This document shows, piece after piece, positions 50,260 through 60,425 of a stretch of DNA of 64,000 bases. The notes under the pieces are model-generated. The model searched no databases, was not told the origin of the DNA, and was given only the letters and a program-made list of their open reading frames with translations. The stretch covers positions 62,001 to 126,000 of the forward strand of contig CAIRJF010000011.1 of the NCBI GenBank assembly GCA_903878805.1, given 5' to 3'. The position numbers and the translations under genes were made by a program. The stretch is from an uncultured Verrucomicrobia subdivision 3 bacterium (GTDB taxonomy: Bacteria > Verrucomicrobiota > Verrucomicrobiia > Limisphaerales > UBA11358). Within the stretch, counting starts at the first letter, position 1. Every line of letters begins with the position of its first letter.

Positions 50260-50958
50260 TTGCAAACCAAGCAACATCATTCTGATTCCAACCGTCCGCT
50301 GGCCGATGCCACACTGCTAGCGTGCGCGGACTGCGACTTGTTGCAGCGCCTCCCGGAAGTTCCTTCCGGCGCATCGGTGCGCTGTCCGCGCTGTGACAAG
50401 GAACTTTGGCGGCACAAGCCGGATTCCTTCAACCGCACGTTCGCGCTGACGCTCGCGGCGGCGGTGCTTTACGTCGTCGCCAACACCGTGCCGATGCTCG
50501 GGTTGCACGCGGTCGGGCGCGAGGCGTTCACCACGGTGGTCGGCGGCGCGGCGCAACTCTGGAACAACGGCCAGCAAATTGTCGCGGGGCTGGTGCTGTT
50601 CGCGGCGGTCATCTCCCCTGCCCTGCAAATTAGTTTTCTACTGGTGATTGTGATTGGCGGCAGCCGCGAGCAACCGCCGGCGTGGGTCGGATTGATGCTG
50701 CGCCATCTGGAATTTACGCGCACCTGGAGCATGATCGAGGTGATGCTGCTCGGCGTGCTCGTCGCGCTCACAAAAATCGCGGACTACGCAACGGTCGTCA
50801 TCGGCACGGCGTTTTATGCGCTGTTCGCACTGGTGATTTTGCTGGCGACAATTCAATCGTGCTTTGACCCGCGTGAAATCTGGGAACGCGTGGCCTGGGC
50901 GGAGGCGGACGCCCGCCGGCCGGTGGATAAAAAAATAATTGCGGAGGTGACGACGTGA
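50260..50958 (+). CDS. PqiA-like protein, first half (zinc-ribbon plus 4 TM)
   Basis: CADCDLLQRLP...VRCPRCDKELW; VVANTVPMLGL; IVAGLVLFAAVISPALQISFLL. Confidence 0.88.
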   Translation: MQTKQHHSDSNRPLADATLLACADCDLLQRLPEVPSGASVRCPRCDKELWRHKPDSFNRTFALTLAAAVLYVVANTVPMLGLHAVGREAFTTVVGGAAQLWNNGQQIVAGLVLFAAVISPALQISFLLVIVIGGSREQPPAWVGLMLRHLEFTRTWSMIEVMLLGVLVALTKIADYATVVIGTAFYALFALVILLATIQSCFDPREIWERVAWAEADARRPVDKKIIAEVTT

Positions 50959-51608
50959 GCGCCTTGAACCCAACCGCGATGGAACACGGCTTGCAGACAT
51001 GCCACGGCTGCGGCCTGTTGTCGCGACCCACGCCCGGCGCGGAAGAAAATTTTTGTCCGCGTTGCGACGAGGAGCTGGTTTTCCGCAAACCGAAAAGCCT
51101 CGAACGCACGCTGGCATATTTGATTGCGGCGGCGGTTTGTTATGTTCCGGCGAATTTATTGCCGGTGATGACTACCACCACGGCGGGCGGCAGCGAGTCC
51201 GATACCATCATGCAGGGTGTCGTGCTGCTGTGGTCGCCGACGGGTTGGCCGCTCTCGCTGATTGTGCTGTTCGCGAGCATCATGATTCCGAGCGCGAAAA
51301 TTCTGGCGCTGCTTTATCTCGTCATCTCGGTGAAGCGCGGCTCAATCAAAAATAATGCGCAACGCGTGCAGCTCTACCGCATGGTGGAGATCATCGGTCG
51401 CTGGTCAATGGTGGATGTGTTCGTGGATACGTTCACAGTGTCGCTCATCCAATTGCAGCCGCTGATGGCAGTGACACCGGGGCCAGGATTGTTTTTCTTT
51501 GCGGCGGTCGTGGTGCTGACTATGCTGGCGGTCGAATCTTTTGATCCGCGACTGATTTGGGATTCCGCCAACGCGAAAGAGATTCAAGACGAGGTGCAAA
51601 ATGCCTGA
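50955..51608 (+). CDS. PqiA-like protein, second half (zinc-ribbon plus 4 TM)
   Basis: CHGCGLLSRPTPGAEENFCPRCDEELVFRKPKSLERTLAYLIAAAVCYVPANLLPVMT. Confidence 0.9.
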   Translation: MSALNPTAMEHGLQTCHGCGLLSRPTPGAEENFCPRCDEELVFRKPKSLERTLAYLIAAAVCYVPANLLPVMTTTTAGGSESDTIMQGVVLLWSPTGWPLSLIVLFASIMIPSAKILALLYLVISVKRGSIKNNAQRVQLYRMVEIIGRWSMVDVFVDTFTVSLIQLQPLMAVTPGPGLFFFAAVVVLTMLAVESFDPRLIWDSANAKEIQDEVQNA

Positions 51609-53133
51609 AAACGAAAAAAATCTACCGCCGGTGCCTGAAGCAAAGGCAATTCCCAAAAAACGCACGCGACTCTCGCTGGTGTGGGTGATACCCATCGTCG
51701 CGGCGGCGGCGGGCGTGTGGATCGCCGTGACGAAGATTTTGGACAAAGGCCCGGAGATAACCATCGTGTTTGATTCCGCCGACGGGTTGACCGCCAACAA
51801 GACCAAGATCATCTATGATGGTTTGGATGTCGGCATCCTCACGGCCATTCATTTGATGGATGACCACAAGCACGTCATCGCGACAGCCGAGATGAGTCCC
51901 AAGGCGAAGGATTTTCTCGTGCAGGACACAAAGTTCTGGGTGGTGAAACCGCGCATGTCCGGCCTGAATGTCACCGGCCTCGGCACGCTGCTCTCCGGCT
52001 ACTACATCGGCGTGCAGCTCGGGCAGTCGCATGAAAGTGCGCGCCGCTTCACCGCGCTCGCCGTGCCGCCGCTGTCCGACGATGTCGCCGGGCGGATTTT
52101 TTTGTTGAAGACCGAAGAGCTGGGTTCCCTCGGCGAAGGCACACCGATTTATTTTCGCAAGCTGCCCGCCGGCCAGGTCGTGTCCTACGAACTCGACAAA
52201 GACGGAAAATTTCTGAACGTGAAAATTTTTGTGCAAGCGCCCTACGACCAATATGTCAACCCCGACACGCGGTTTTGGAATGCGGGCGGCGTTGACCTGT
52301 CGCTCTCTGCGAGTGGACTACGCGTGCAGACGGAATCGGTCATGGCCATTCTTGCCGGCGGCATTGCGTTCGAGACGCCCGCGAGCGATTCGCCGCTGCC
52401 GCCCGCCGATGCCGGCACGACTTTTAATCTGTTTCACAACCGCACCGAAGCCTTCCGTCCGCCGCCGCGCCATCCGCACACCTATGTTATAATTTTTAAA
52501 CAATCCGTGCGTGGCCTCGAAGTCGGCGCGCCGGTCATTGTCAACGGCATCACAGTCGGCGAGGTCACGGCCATCAACCCGCAGTTCGATGCGGAAAAAG
52601 TGGAGTTCACCGTGCCGGTCACCATCGCAATCGACTCGGCCCGCTACGGCGTAAGATTTTTTAACCTGCCCGCTGGCGAATCTGCGGAGGAGAGCAACCG
52701 GCGCGTGATGGATTCCCTCGTCGCGCACGGTCTGCGCGCGCAATTAAAAACTGGCAACCTCATTAGCGGCGCACTCTATGTGGCGGTTGACCTGCATCCT
52801 GACGCCCCGCCTGTAACATTGGACTGGTCGCAAAACCCGGTGGAACTGCCCGCGATGCCCGGCTCCATGGAAGCCGTGGAGGATACGGCGCTCGACCTGA
52901 TGAAGTCGCTCAATACGACGCTCACCAGCGTGCGCGGCACTTTAACCAATGCCGACAAAGTGCTGGGCAACGCCGGAACGCTGATCGCGCCCGACTCCAT
53001 GCTCAATAGCGAGTTGCTTGATATGTTGCAACAGGGCGGCGGCGCCGCGCGCTCGTTGCGCGTGCTGGCCGACTATCTCGAACGTCATCCAGAGGCATTG
53101 ATCCACGGCAAAACTGGAGAGGCTAAACCATGA
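51601..53133 (+). CDS. pqiB: PqiB-like MCE/MlaD-domain protein (three MCE repeats)
   Basis: N-terminal TM; MCE repeats ITIVFDSADGLTANKTKIIYDGLDVG, GTPIYFRKLPAGQV, LEVGAPVIVNGITVGEV. Confidence 0.92.
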   Translation: MPENEKNLPPVPEAKAIPKKRTRLSLVWVIPIVAAAAGVWIAVTKILDKGPEITIVFDSADGLTANKTKIIYDGLDVGILTAIHLMDDHKHVIATAEMSPKAKDFLVQDTKFWVVKPRMSGLNVTGLGTLLSGYYIGVQLGQSHESARRFTALAVPPLSDDVAGRIFLLKTEELGSLGEGTPIYFRKLPAGQVVSYELDKDGKFLNVKIFVQAPYDQYVNPDTRFWNAGGVDLSLSASGLRVQTESVMAILAGGIAFETPASDSPLPPADAGTTFNLFHNRTEAFRPPPRHPHTYVIIFKQSVRGLEVGAPVIVNGITVGEVTAINPQFDAEKVEFTVPVTIAIDSARYGVRFFNLPAGESAEESNRRVMDSLVAHGLRAQLKTGNLISGALYVAVDLHPDAPPVTLDWSQNPVELPAMPGSMEAVEDTALDLMKSLNTTLTSVRGTLTNADKVLGNAGTLIAPDSMLNSELLDMLQQGGGAARSLRVLADYLERHPEALIHGKTGEAKP

Positions 53134-53720
53134 AAAAAAATCTGAAGAATTTAATTTTAATTGCGTCCGTCGCCGTCATCGCCGCCGGTTGCGCCTCTGC
53201 GCCGTCCAAATTTTACACCCTGAACTCCACCGCCAAATCTGACGACGGTTTTTCTTCGCACTGCGCCGTGGTGGTCGGACCGGTGACGATTCCGACGGAG
53301 GTGGACCGCCCGCAGTTTACCGTGCAGATTGCGCCCAACCGCGTGGCCATTGACGAATTCAACCGCTGGGCCGAGCCGCTCAACGAAAATATCGCCCGCG
53401 TCATCGCCGCTGACTTGTCCACGCTGCTCGGCACGCCGCGCGTCACCGCCGTGCCGCTGGCTAATTTGAATCCTGACTATCGGGTTTCCCTCGCCATCCA
53501 AAAATTTGAATCTAAGCCCGGTCAGTCTGTGCAAATCGAGGCGTTGTGGACAATCCGCCAGACGGCGGAAGGCGCGACTTTTTCCGGCCGCACGGTCGCA
53601 GACGAGCCGGTGACGAACCAAGATTATTCCACGCTCGCCGCCGCCCACAGCCGCGCACTCGCGAAGGTCAGCGCGGACATCGCCGCCGTCATTCAATCCG
53701 ACCTCGGAACCAAGCAATAA
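53130..53720 (+). CDS. pqiC: PqiC-like ABC-type auxiliary lipoprotein
   Basis: Lipobox VIAAGCAS; PSKFYTLNST; VGPVTIPTEVDRPQFTVQIAPNRVAIDEFNRWAEPLNENIARVIAADLS. Confidence 0.9.
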   Translation: MKKNLKNLILIASVAVIAAGCASAPSKFYTLNSTAKSDDGFSSHCAVVVGPVTIPTEVDRPQFTVQIAPNRVAIDEFNRWAEPLNENIARVIAADLSTLLGTPRVTAVPLANLNPDYRVSLAIQKFESKPGQSVQIEALWTIRQTAEGATFSGRTVADEPVTNQDYSTLAAAHSRALAKVSADIAAVIQSDLGTKQ

Positions 53721-53821
53721 ACTTTTCCAACGACCGTGGCGGCGTGTAGGTCGGCTCCTTTCTGGCGCAATTCGGCTTAAGCATTTTTTCGGGTTGTCCC
53801 ACAAGCCGCCAGTTTTTACGG

Positions 53822-56581
53822 CTAATAAGTGTAAGTTGCCGTGAAAAGATTTCCGTCGGGATTGTGGGCGACCAGGAACCCGAGCTTTTTGCAGAGGCGT
53901 TGCATGGCGTGGTTTTCGGCGAGCACCTGGCCGGTGAGCCGCTCCAGTTTTTCCGCGCGGCCAACCTCGACCAGCCGCTTGAGCAGTTCCGCGCCCAGCC
54001 CCTGCCGCTGCCACGCATCACTGATGAGCATGGCAAACTCCGCGTCGTTGGCCTGCGAGGACTTGCTTAAACGCCCGACGCCGATGATTTCGCCGCCGGA
54101 ATTTTCCGCCAGCTTCCGCTCCGCGACGAGAGCGATTTCGCGGTCGTAATCATTGAAGCAAATGCGCGTGAGCCGCTCGTGCGTGACGCGCTGCGACAGT
54201 TTCAGCTCGGCAAAATACCGGTGATAGACACTCTCGGCGGAAAGCGTTTCGTGAAACTTCACCATCAACGGCTCGTCTTCCGGCTTGATCGGGCGAATGA
54301 TAACGGGTGTTTTGTTTTTCAATTTCCATGGCGTGACATATTGCGCCGGATACGGGCGGATGGCCGGGCGCGGCAATTTTTCCTCGGGCGTTTTCGGGTC
54401 GTGCAGCACGACGCGTCCGTCCAGCGCGTAAATTCGTTCGGGCGTGACGAGCAGCGGATTGATGTCCACCTCCGCAATCCACGGCTGTTCGACGACGAGC
54501 TGGCTGAAACGCACGAGCAACTGTTCGAGCGCGGCGAGGTTTGCGGACTTGCGCCCGCGCACGCCTTTGAGTGCGGTGAAAATTTTTGTGCGCTCCATCA
54601 AGCGGCGTGCGAGCGTGGCGTTGAGCGGCGGCAGGCCGAGCGCGCGATCCTTGAAAACTTCCACGAGCTGCCCGCCCGTGCCGAACAACAGCACCGGCCC
54701 GAATTGCAGATCAACGCTGCTGCCAACAATGAGTTCGTAGCCGTCCAGCTTGATCATCGGCTGCACGGTGACGCCGAGAAAATATTCCGCGCCGGCTTTT
54801 TTTGTGACAGCAGTCTGGATGGATTTCCACGCCCGCCGCACCGCCGAGGCCGTGCGCAGATTCAATTGCACGCCGCCCACGTCCGTCTTGTGCGTGATGG
54901 TTTCGGAATGTAATTTCAGCACGACGGGAAAACCGAGGCGCGCGGCCTCCTTCACCGCGTCCATTTCCGTCCGCGCGATGTGCGTCTCCACGACGGGAAG
55001 GCCGTAGGCGGCGAGCAAACTTTTGGATTCAACTTCCGTCAAAATCGTGCGGCCGGCCAGTCGCACTTCGGAAATTATTTTTTCTGCCTGCGCCCGGTCA
55101 ATGTAGCCCTGGCCGTTGTCGGCGGCGGCGGCGGGCGTCTCGTAAAGCGACCGCAGATTTTCGCTGTAGCGCCACATGTAGTAAAACGCCTTGGCCGCGC
55201 GGTCGGGATACTTGAAGGTCGGGATGTTCGCGTCGTTGAGAATTTTTTCGCCCGCCTCCACCTGGCCGGCGCCCATCCAACTAGCGATGACCGGCTTGCC
55301 GGCGATGTTCGCAAACGGCTTGAGTTCCTCCGCCGTCGCAGTGGGATCCGTCATCGCCTGCGGCGTGAGAATGACCAGCAGTCCGTCGGTGTTCGGGTCT
55401 TTTGCCACGATGTCCACGGCCTTTGCATAAAGCTCCGGGCCGGCGTCGCCGATGATGTCCACCGGATTGTTGTGACTCCACGTCGGCGGAAGAATTTGGT
55501 TCAACGACGTCATCGTCTCCGGCGTCAAGTCCGCCAACTGCGCGCCGCTGCCGATCAACATGTCCGTCGCCAGCACCGCCGGACCGCCAGCGTTGGTCAC
55601 AATCGTCAGGCGCGGGCCGTGCGGACGCGGCTGTTTCGCGAGCACCTCCGCCATGTCGAACAATTCCGAGATCGTGTCCACGCGCAGCACGCCGACGCGC
55701 TGAAAGGCGGCCTGCAACACTTCGTCGCTGCCCGTGAGCGAGCCGGTGTGCGAGGCCGCCGCTTTCGCCGCCGCTTCCGTTCGCCCCGGTTTGATGACGA
55801 TGATGGGTTTCGTCAACGCCACTTCACGCGCCGCCGAAAGAAATGCCCGCGCGTCGCCGATCGTTTCCATGTAAATGACGATGCTACGCGTGTTCGGATC
55901 CGCGCCCAGATGATAAATCAAATCGCCCCAGCCCACGTCGAGCATTGAGCCGAGCGAGACAAACGCGCTGAAACCCACGTTCTCGCGCAGACTCCAGTCC
56001 AACACTGCCGTGCAGAGCGCGCCGCTCTGGCTGATGAAGGCCACGCTGCCCGGCCGCGCCATGTCGGCTGCGAACGTCGCGTTGAGTTTCATCGCCGGAA
56101 CCATCACGCCCAAGCAGTTTGGCCCGACGATGCGGATGCCGCCGCGCCGCGCCTCGGCCAAAATTTCCTGCTCGAGCGCCGCGCCTTCCGCGCCCGTCTC
56201 CTTGAAGCCAGCGGAAATAATAATCACGCCACGAATGCCCGCCGCCGCGCATTCTTTGATGATGCCCAGCACGGACTTCGGCGGCGTGATGATGACGGCG
56301 AGGTCAGGAACCTCCGGCAGCGCACCGACATTGGGATACGCCTTTACGCCTAGGATGAATTGTTGGATGGGGTTGACCGGGTAAATTTTTCCGGCCAAAC
56401 CGCCGTTCATCAAATTCGTCAGCACCGTGCGCCCCACGCTGCGATGCCGCTCCGTCGCGCCGATGACGGCCACGCACTTCGGCGCAAAAATCCCATCCAG
56501 CGGCCGCCGCCGGGTCTGTTGCAAAATGTCATGCGCGGATTCCAACGGGCCGGAAGAAACCGAAGTTGTAGTGGCACTCAT
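53822..56581 (-). CDS. ADP-forming acyl-CoA synthetase (NDP-forming) fused to C-terminal GNAT acetyltransferase
   Basis: [53 protein letters not shown]-grasp region; C-terminal [38 protein letters not shown] (GNAT). Confidence 0.93.
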   Translation of the reverse strand: MSATTTSVSSGPLESAHDILQQTRRRPLDGIFAPKCVAVIGATERHRSVGRTVLTNLMNGGLAGKIYPVNPIQQFILGVKAYPNVGALPEVPDLAVIITPPKSVLGIIKECAAAGIRGVIIISAGFKETGAEGAALEQEILAEARRGGIRIVGPNCLGVMVPAMKLNATFAADMARPGSVAFISQSGALCTAVLDWSLRENVGFSAFVSLGSMLDVGWGDLIYHLGADPNTRSIVIYMETIGDARAFLSAAREVALTKPIIVIKPGRTEAAAKAAASHTGSLTGSDEVLQAAFQRVGVLRVDTISELFDMAEVLAKQPRPHGPRLTIVTNAGGPAVLATDMLIGSGAQLADLTPETMTSLNQILPPTWSHNNPVDIIGDAGPELYAKAVDIVAKDPNTDGLLVILTPQAMTDPTATAEELKPFANIAGKPVIASWMGAGQVEAGEKILNDANIPTFKYPDRAAKAFYYMWRYSENLRSLYETPAAAADNGQGYIDRAQAEKIISEVRLAGRTILTEVESKSLLAAYGLPVVETHIARTEMDAVKEAARLGFPVVLKLHSETITHKTDVGGVQLNLRTASAVRRAWKSIQTAVTKKAGAEYFLGVTVQPMIKLDGYELIVGSSVDLQFGPVLLFGTGGQLVEVFKDRALGLPPLNATLARRLMERTKIFTALKGVRGRKSANLAALEQLLVRFSQLVVEQPWIAEVDINPLLVTPERIYALDGRVVLHDPKTPEEKLPRPAIRPYPAQYVTPWKLKNKTPVIIRPIKPEDEPLMVKFHETLSAESVYHRYFAELKLSQRVTHERLTRICFNDYDREIALVAERKLAENSGGEIIGVGRLSKSSQANDAEFAMLISDAWQRQGLGAELLKRLVEVGRAEKLERLTGQVLAENHAMQRLCKKLGFLVAHNPDGNLFTATYTY

Positions 56582-57060
56582 AAATTTATTAGCTTTGAAT
56601 CTTAACCATTCCACGCTGTCAGTTAAAACGCCAGCCGACTTCCCTGAATTTGGCAAAGGCTGGCCATCGGTTGTGAACCAGACGGTGTGTCGTATTTTTT
56701 TACCGGGGAAAATTGAACTTAACGGACATGATCTTTTCGAGTGGAAACGCCTTTGCCGGCGGATTCGTCCATCCGCAAACCGGTCTGGATCACATCTGCG
56801 CGATTCTCGTCCGCTACGCCGGTGGACGCGATTGCCCCTTGCGGTGTCTGTTTTTTCGTCATAGGTTGAGTTTCGTCAGCCTTTCTTAATGCGGGTTCAC
56901 CTTCCGCCTTTCGCACCTCTGATTGTAATTCCGATACGCAGCCAGACTTCATTCATATTGAGCTGGCAGTAAATCATCTCGTAAAAACGTGATGGTAAAA
57001 AATGTCTGGTCTTGGACAAAAACGGGTGAGTCACGAAATGTCGGCAACATCATCATCACC

Positions 57061-57465
57061 ATGAAAATGAAAAACGAATCAAACCACTTCAAAGTCGGCG
57101 GGCGAAAGTTGTTCGCCTTCGCGTTTGCCGCCCTGTTCATTGGAAGCCTGGCCGCCAACCTTTATTCCGCCGATACGAATTCAGTCGCGTCGTCGCCAAA
57201 GCTTGATTCCGCGTCGGCAGCCACAAACTCGGTGGCCGCACCCGCAGTCTTGGCGGACACCAACACGGTTGTGATCAGTCATGCGCTCACAGGCGCGGAG
57301 CTTTACTCGATCCATTGCAACCGCTGCCATCAGGAGCGTTATCCCACGGAACGAACGGGCGGGCAATGGAAGACCATCATGCTGCACATGCAGGTGCGCG
57401 CCAACCTTCCCGTGAGCCAGTCCAGACTGATTCTGCAATACCTTCAAGACAACAGCGGTCGCTAA
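57061..57465 (+). CDS. Small c-type cytochrome (one CxxCH)
   Basis: Signal-like N-terminus; CNRCHQERYPTERTGGQWKTIMLHMQVRANL. Confidence 0.75.
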   Translation: MKMKNESNHFKVGGRKLFAFAFAALFIGSLAANLYSADTNSVASSPKLDSASAATNSVAAPAVLADTNTVVISHALTGAELYSIHCNRCHQERYPTERTGGQWKTIMLHMQVRANLPVSQSRLILQYLQDNSGR

Positions 57466-57490
57466 CGCACCCATAACTTTACCAACACGA

Positions 57491-58876
57491 ATGAAAACAA
57501 TCTGGAACACAAACCGCTGGATGTTTGGTCTTGCCCTTGGCGCAGCCATCGTGGGAACAGCTTTTCCCCCGCAAGTTTCCGCCGAGGTGAGCGATGCGGA
57601 TTTTAACGCCTTGAAGCAAGCCGTTCTGAAATTGGGCGAGCAGGTTCAAAACTTGCAACAGACCAATTCCATCGCGCAGCAAGTGCATGAGCAGGACGTG
57701 CAGCAGCTTCAAGCGCTTCAGACCAAACTTGCGGAAACGCAGCAGATCGCCACCAACACCGAGCAGAAAGTGATTGAAGCGGCGCAGACTCAGCCGTTGC
57801 CAAAGCAGCCGCTGGATGAAGCCACCGTCAACCACAACTTCATGATGCTGGGCGATGCGGAATTCCAATATGCCAAGGTGGCCGGACAGCACGGCGCTTT
57901 TGCCCTCGCCGATTTTGCGCCGATTTTTTTGTATCGCGCGGGCGACAACGTTTTGTTCGAGGCCGGATTTGACACCACGATCCAGAACAACGCGACGAAC
58001 AAAGGCGCCGGTTACACGACCACGTTCAATTTGAGCTTCGCGCAAATTGATTATGTGATGAACGACTACATCACATTTTGCGCCGGCTACATAGTCCTTC
58101 CGCTCGGAACTTACACCGAACGCGCCGCGGGCTGGTTGAACAAGATTCCCGATGATCCGCTGGCCGTGGATGCGCTGCTGCCCGGCGCGGGCGCGGGCGC
58201 GGAGTTGCGCGGCGCAGTTCCGCTGGGCGACGCGGGCAAGTTCATTAATTATTCCGTGTGGGGTGTGAACGGCGTGAGTTCGGCGGATGGGACGGCCAAT
58301 GCGGGCGCGCTGGATTTGGGCGGAAATGTTGGCGTCACCTCCGACGGCTCAACCGCGAACCTGAACGGCAACCCGTCGGGCGGTGCGCGGTTGGGCGTTT
58401 TTATGCCGTTCCCATATAAGCCTCATTACGATATGGAACTGGGAATTTCCGGTCAGTCGGGCCAATGGGACAACTCCGGAAACTATCTTTGGTCGGCGGG
58501 CGTGCTGGATGCGGCTTTTCATTTCGGCCCCAATGTTGAAGTCAAAGGCGAATATATCCTCACCCGATATGGCAGTCAGGATTTAGGCGTCAACACCCAG
58601 CAAGGTTGGTGGATTCAGGCGGCCTACAAACTGGCTGGGTTGAATCTGGAATTGCCCGCGATCAACAACATGGAGCTCGTCGGGCGCTACGACGGGTTGC
58701 TCAACAACTATGACGCGGACAAAAATACTTTTGACTACAACACCCAGCGCTACACCTTGGGCATGATTTATTACATCACCAACACGCTGCTGCTTGAAGG
58801 CGACTACGAGTTTTTGAACAGCAACGATCCGGCCCAAGCCAACCAACTCCTTCTTCAGCTTTCACTTGGCTTTTGA
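57491..58876 (+). CDS. Outer-membrane porin-like protein with N-terminal coiled coil
   Basis: Signal peptide, coiled-coil ALKLGEQVQNLQQTNSIAQQV..., alternating beta-strand pattern, C-terminal LLLQLSLGF. Confidence 0.75.
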   Translation: MKTIWNTNRWMFGLALGAAIVGTAFPPQVSAEVSDADFNALKQAVLKLGEQVQNLQQTNSIAQQVHEQDVQQLQALQTKLAETQQIATNTEQKVIEAAQTQPLPKQPLDEATVNHNFMMLGDAEFQYAKVAGQHGAFALADFAPIFLYRAGDNVLFEAGFDTTIQNNATNKGAGYTTTFNLSFAQIDYVMNDYITFCAGYIVLPLGTYTERAAGWLNKIPDDPLAVDALLPGAGAGAELRGAVPLGDAGKFINYSVWGVNGVSSADGTANAGALDLGGNVGVTSDGSTANLNGNPSGGARLGVFMPFPYKPHYDMELGISGQSGQWDNSGNYLWSAGVLDAAFHFGPNVEVKGEYILTRYGSQDLGVNTQQGWWIQAAYKLAGLNLELPAINNMELVGRYDGLLNNYDADKNTFDYNTQRYTLGMIYYITNTLLLEGDYEFLNSNDPAQANQLLLQLSLGF

Positions 58877-58922
58877 AAACGGCAATCAAAGTTGAGCATA
58901 AAAATTTAAAAATAAATCAGCC

Positions 58923-59720
58923 ATGAATACATTCGCCCTGAAACCACAGCGCAAGGCGCGATTCATCTTGCCCGGCATTTTGATTATCACCGGCATGATG
59001 CTCGTCAACGCCGTTGCGCAAACTGCGCCGACCAACCAGGCTCCGACTTACCTCCGTGACATCCAGCCTATCTTCATGGGCAACTGCTCAAGCTGCCACA
59101 ACCAGCAATCTCGTTTCGTTTACAACTGGCTGGACTATAAAACCGCCTATTCCGACCGCTGGGAAATCCGGCGGCGCATCTGGGACAGTTGGAAAGGCGA
59201 CTATTACAAAGAGGCCATGCCCATCGCCAACAGCCCCGAATCACAGGCGCTGACCAAAGAGCAACGCACCATTGTTCGGGATTGGGTGGACAGCGGTGCC
59301 GTGTGCGGCGTGGCTCCCGCAAACGACGGCTTCAAAACCAAAAGCGAACGCATTGAGCTTGGCCGGCGGTTGTTCGGCTCCATTTGCGCGGCCTGTCATC
59401 AACCCTCGGGGCAAGGCCGTCCGAATGTTTTTCCGCCCTTGGCCGGATCTGATTTCTTGAATGCCGATAAAAATCGCGCGATAAAAATTATCATCCATGG
59501 CCGGCAGGGTGAAGTCATCGTGAACGGCGCGAAGTTCAACCAAAACATGCCAGCGTTCCCGCTCAACGACCAGGACATCGCGAATGTTCTGACCTTCGTC
59601 TATAATTCATTCGGCAATTCCGGTCTGGAAGTGACGCCGGAAGAAGTCAAAACCGCCCGCAGCCAGCCGCAAGATTTGTCCGCGCCCGCAGTCCCGGCGG
59701 CGAAAAGCGCGTTTGAGTGA
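58923..59720 (+). CDS. Diheme c-type cytochrome
   Basis: CSSCHNQQ and CAACHQPSGQGRPNVFPPLAGSDFL. Confidence 0.88.
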   Translation: MNTFALKPQRKARFILPGILIITGMMLVNAVAQTAPTNQAPTYLRDIQPIFMGNCSSCHNQQSRFVYNWLDYKTAYSDRWEIRRRIWDSWKGDYYKEAMPIANSPESQALTKEQRTIVRDWVDSGAVCGVAPANDGFKTKSERIELGRRLFGSICAACHQPSGQGRPNVFPPLAGSDFLNADKNRAIKIIIHGRQGEVIVNGAKFNQNMPAFPLNDQDIANVLTFVYNSFGNSGLEVTPEEVKTARSQPQDLSAPAVPAAKSAFE

Positions 59721-59756
59721 AGCCCGAAAACGCCCGGAGATTTTAATTCCAAATTG

Positions 59757-60425
59757 CTACTGCGACTCCGCCCAGCGCACGGCAAAGCGCACCAGTTCCG
59801 GCGCGGATTTCAAATCCAGCTTGGCCTTGATGTTCGCGCGGTGCGCCTCCACCGTCTTCACGCTCAAGTGAAGTTGATCCGCGATGGCGCGCGTCCCCCT
59901 GCCCTGGCCGATGAGCTGCAAAATTTCAAACTCGCGGTCGGTCAATTTTTTCACCGGCGAGCTTTCCGTTCCCGCGCGGCTGCCAGAAAAGGTTTCCAAA
60001 ATTTCCGCCGACATTTTTTCGCTGACATAGATTTTCCCCGCAAGCACCTGCCGGATGGCCTGCATCAATTTTTTTCCACCCTCCTGCTTCATGATGTAGC
60101 CGCGCCCGCCCGCGCGCAGCACGCGCCCGGCGTAAAGCGATTCGTCGTGCATGGAAATCACCAGCACCGGTAGGCCGGGCTGGCTGGCTTGAAAATCCTT
60201 GATGAGTTCGAGGCCGTTTTTGCCCGGCAGCGAAATATCCGCCAGCACGAGGTCGGGCTTGGCTGCGCTCACTCCGGCAAGGGCGCTCTCCGCATTTTCC
60301 GCCTCGCCGCAAACGGCCAGATCTTGTTCCGCGCCGATGAGTTGGCCAAGCCCCTGCCGCATCATCGGATGGTCGTCCACAATGAAAATGCGCTTCGGTT
60401 TTTGCGCCGTAGATTTTTTGCTCAT
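59757..60425 (-). CDS. NarL/FixJ-family response regulator
   Basis: RIFIVDDHPMMRQGL...; LTDREFEILQLIGQGRGTRAIADQLHLSVKTVEAHRANIKAKL. Confidence 0.95.
   Translation of the reverse strand: MSKKSTAQKPKRIFIVDDHPMMRQGLGQLIGAEQDLAVCGEAENAESALAGVSAAKPDLVLADISLPGKNGLELIKDFQASQPGLPVLVISMHDESLYAGRVLRAGGRGYIMKQEGGKKLMQAIRQVLAGKIYVSEKMSAEILETFSGSRAGTESSPVKKLTDREFEILQLIGQGRGTRAIADQLHLSVKTVEAHRANIKAKLDLKSAPELVRFAVRWAESQ

Noticed and set aside
51601-52251. 209-aa - strand ORF 51622..52251
   Set aside because: Antisense to pqiB, no recognisable motif.
54980-55948. 322-aa + strand ORF
   Set aside because: Antisense to the acyl-CoA synthetase; Arg/His/Val-rich shadow ORF typical of high GC.
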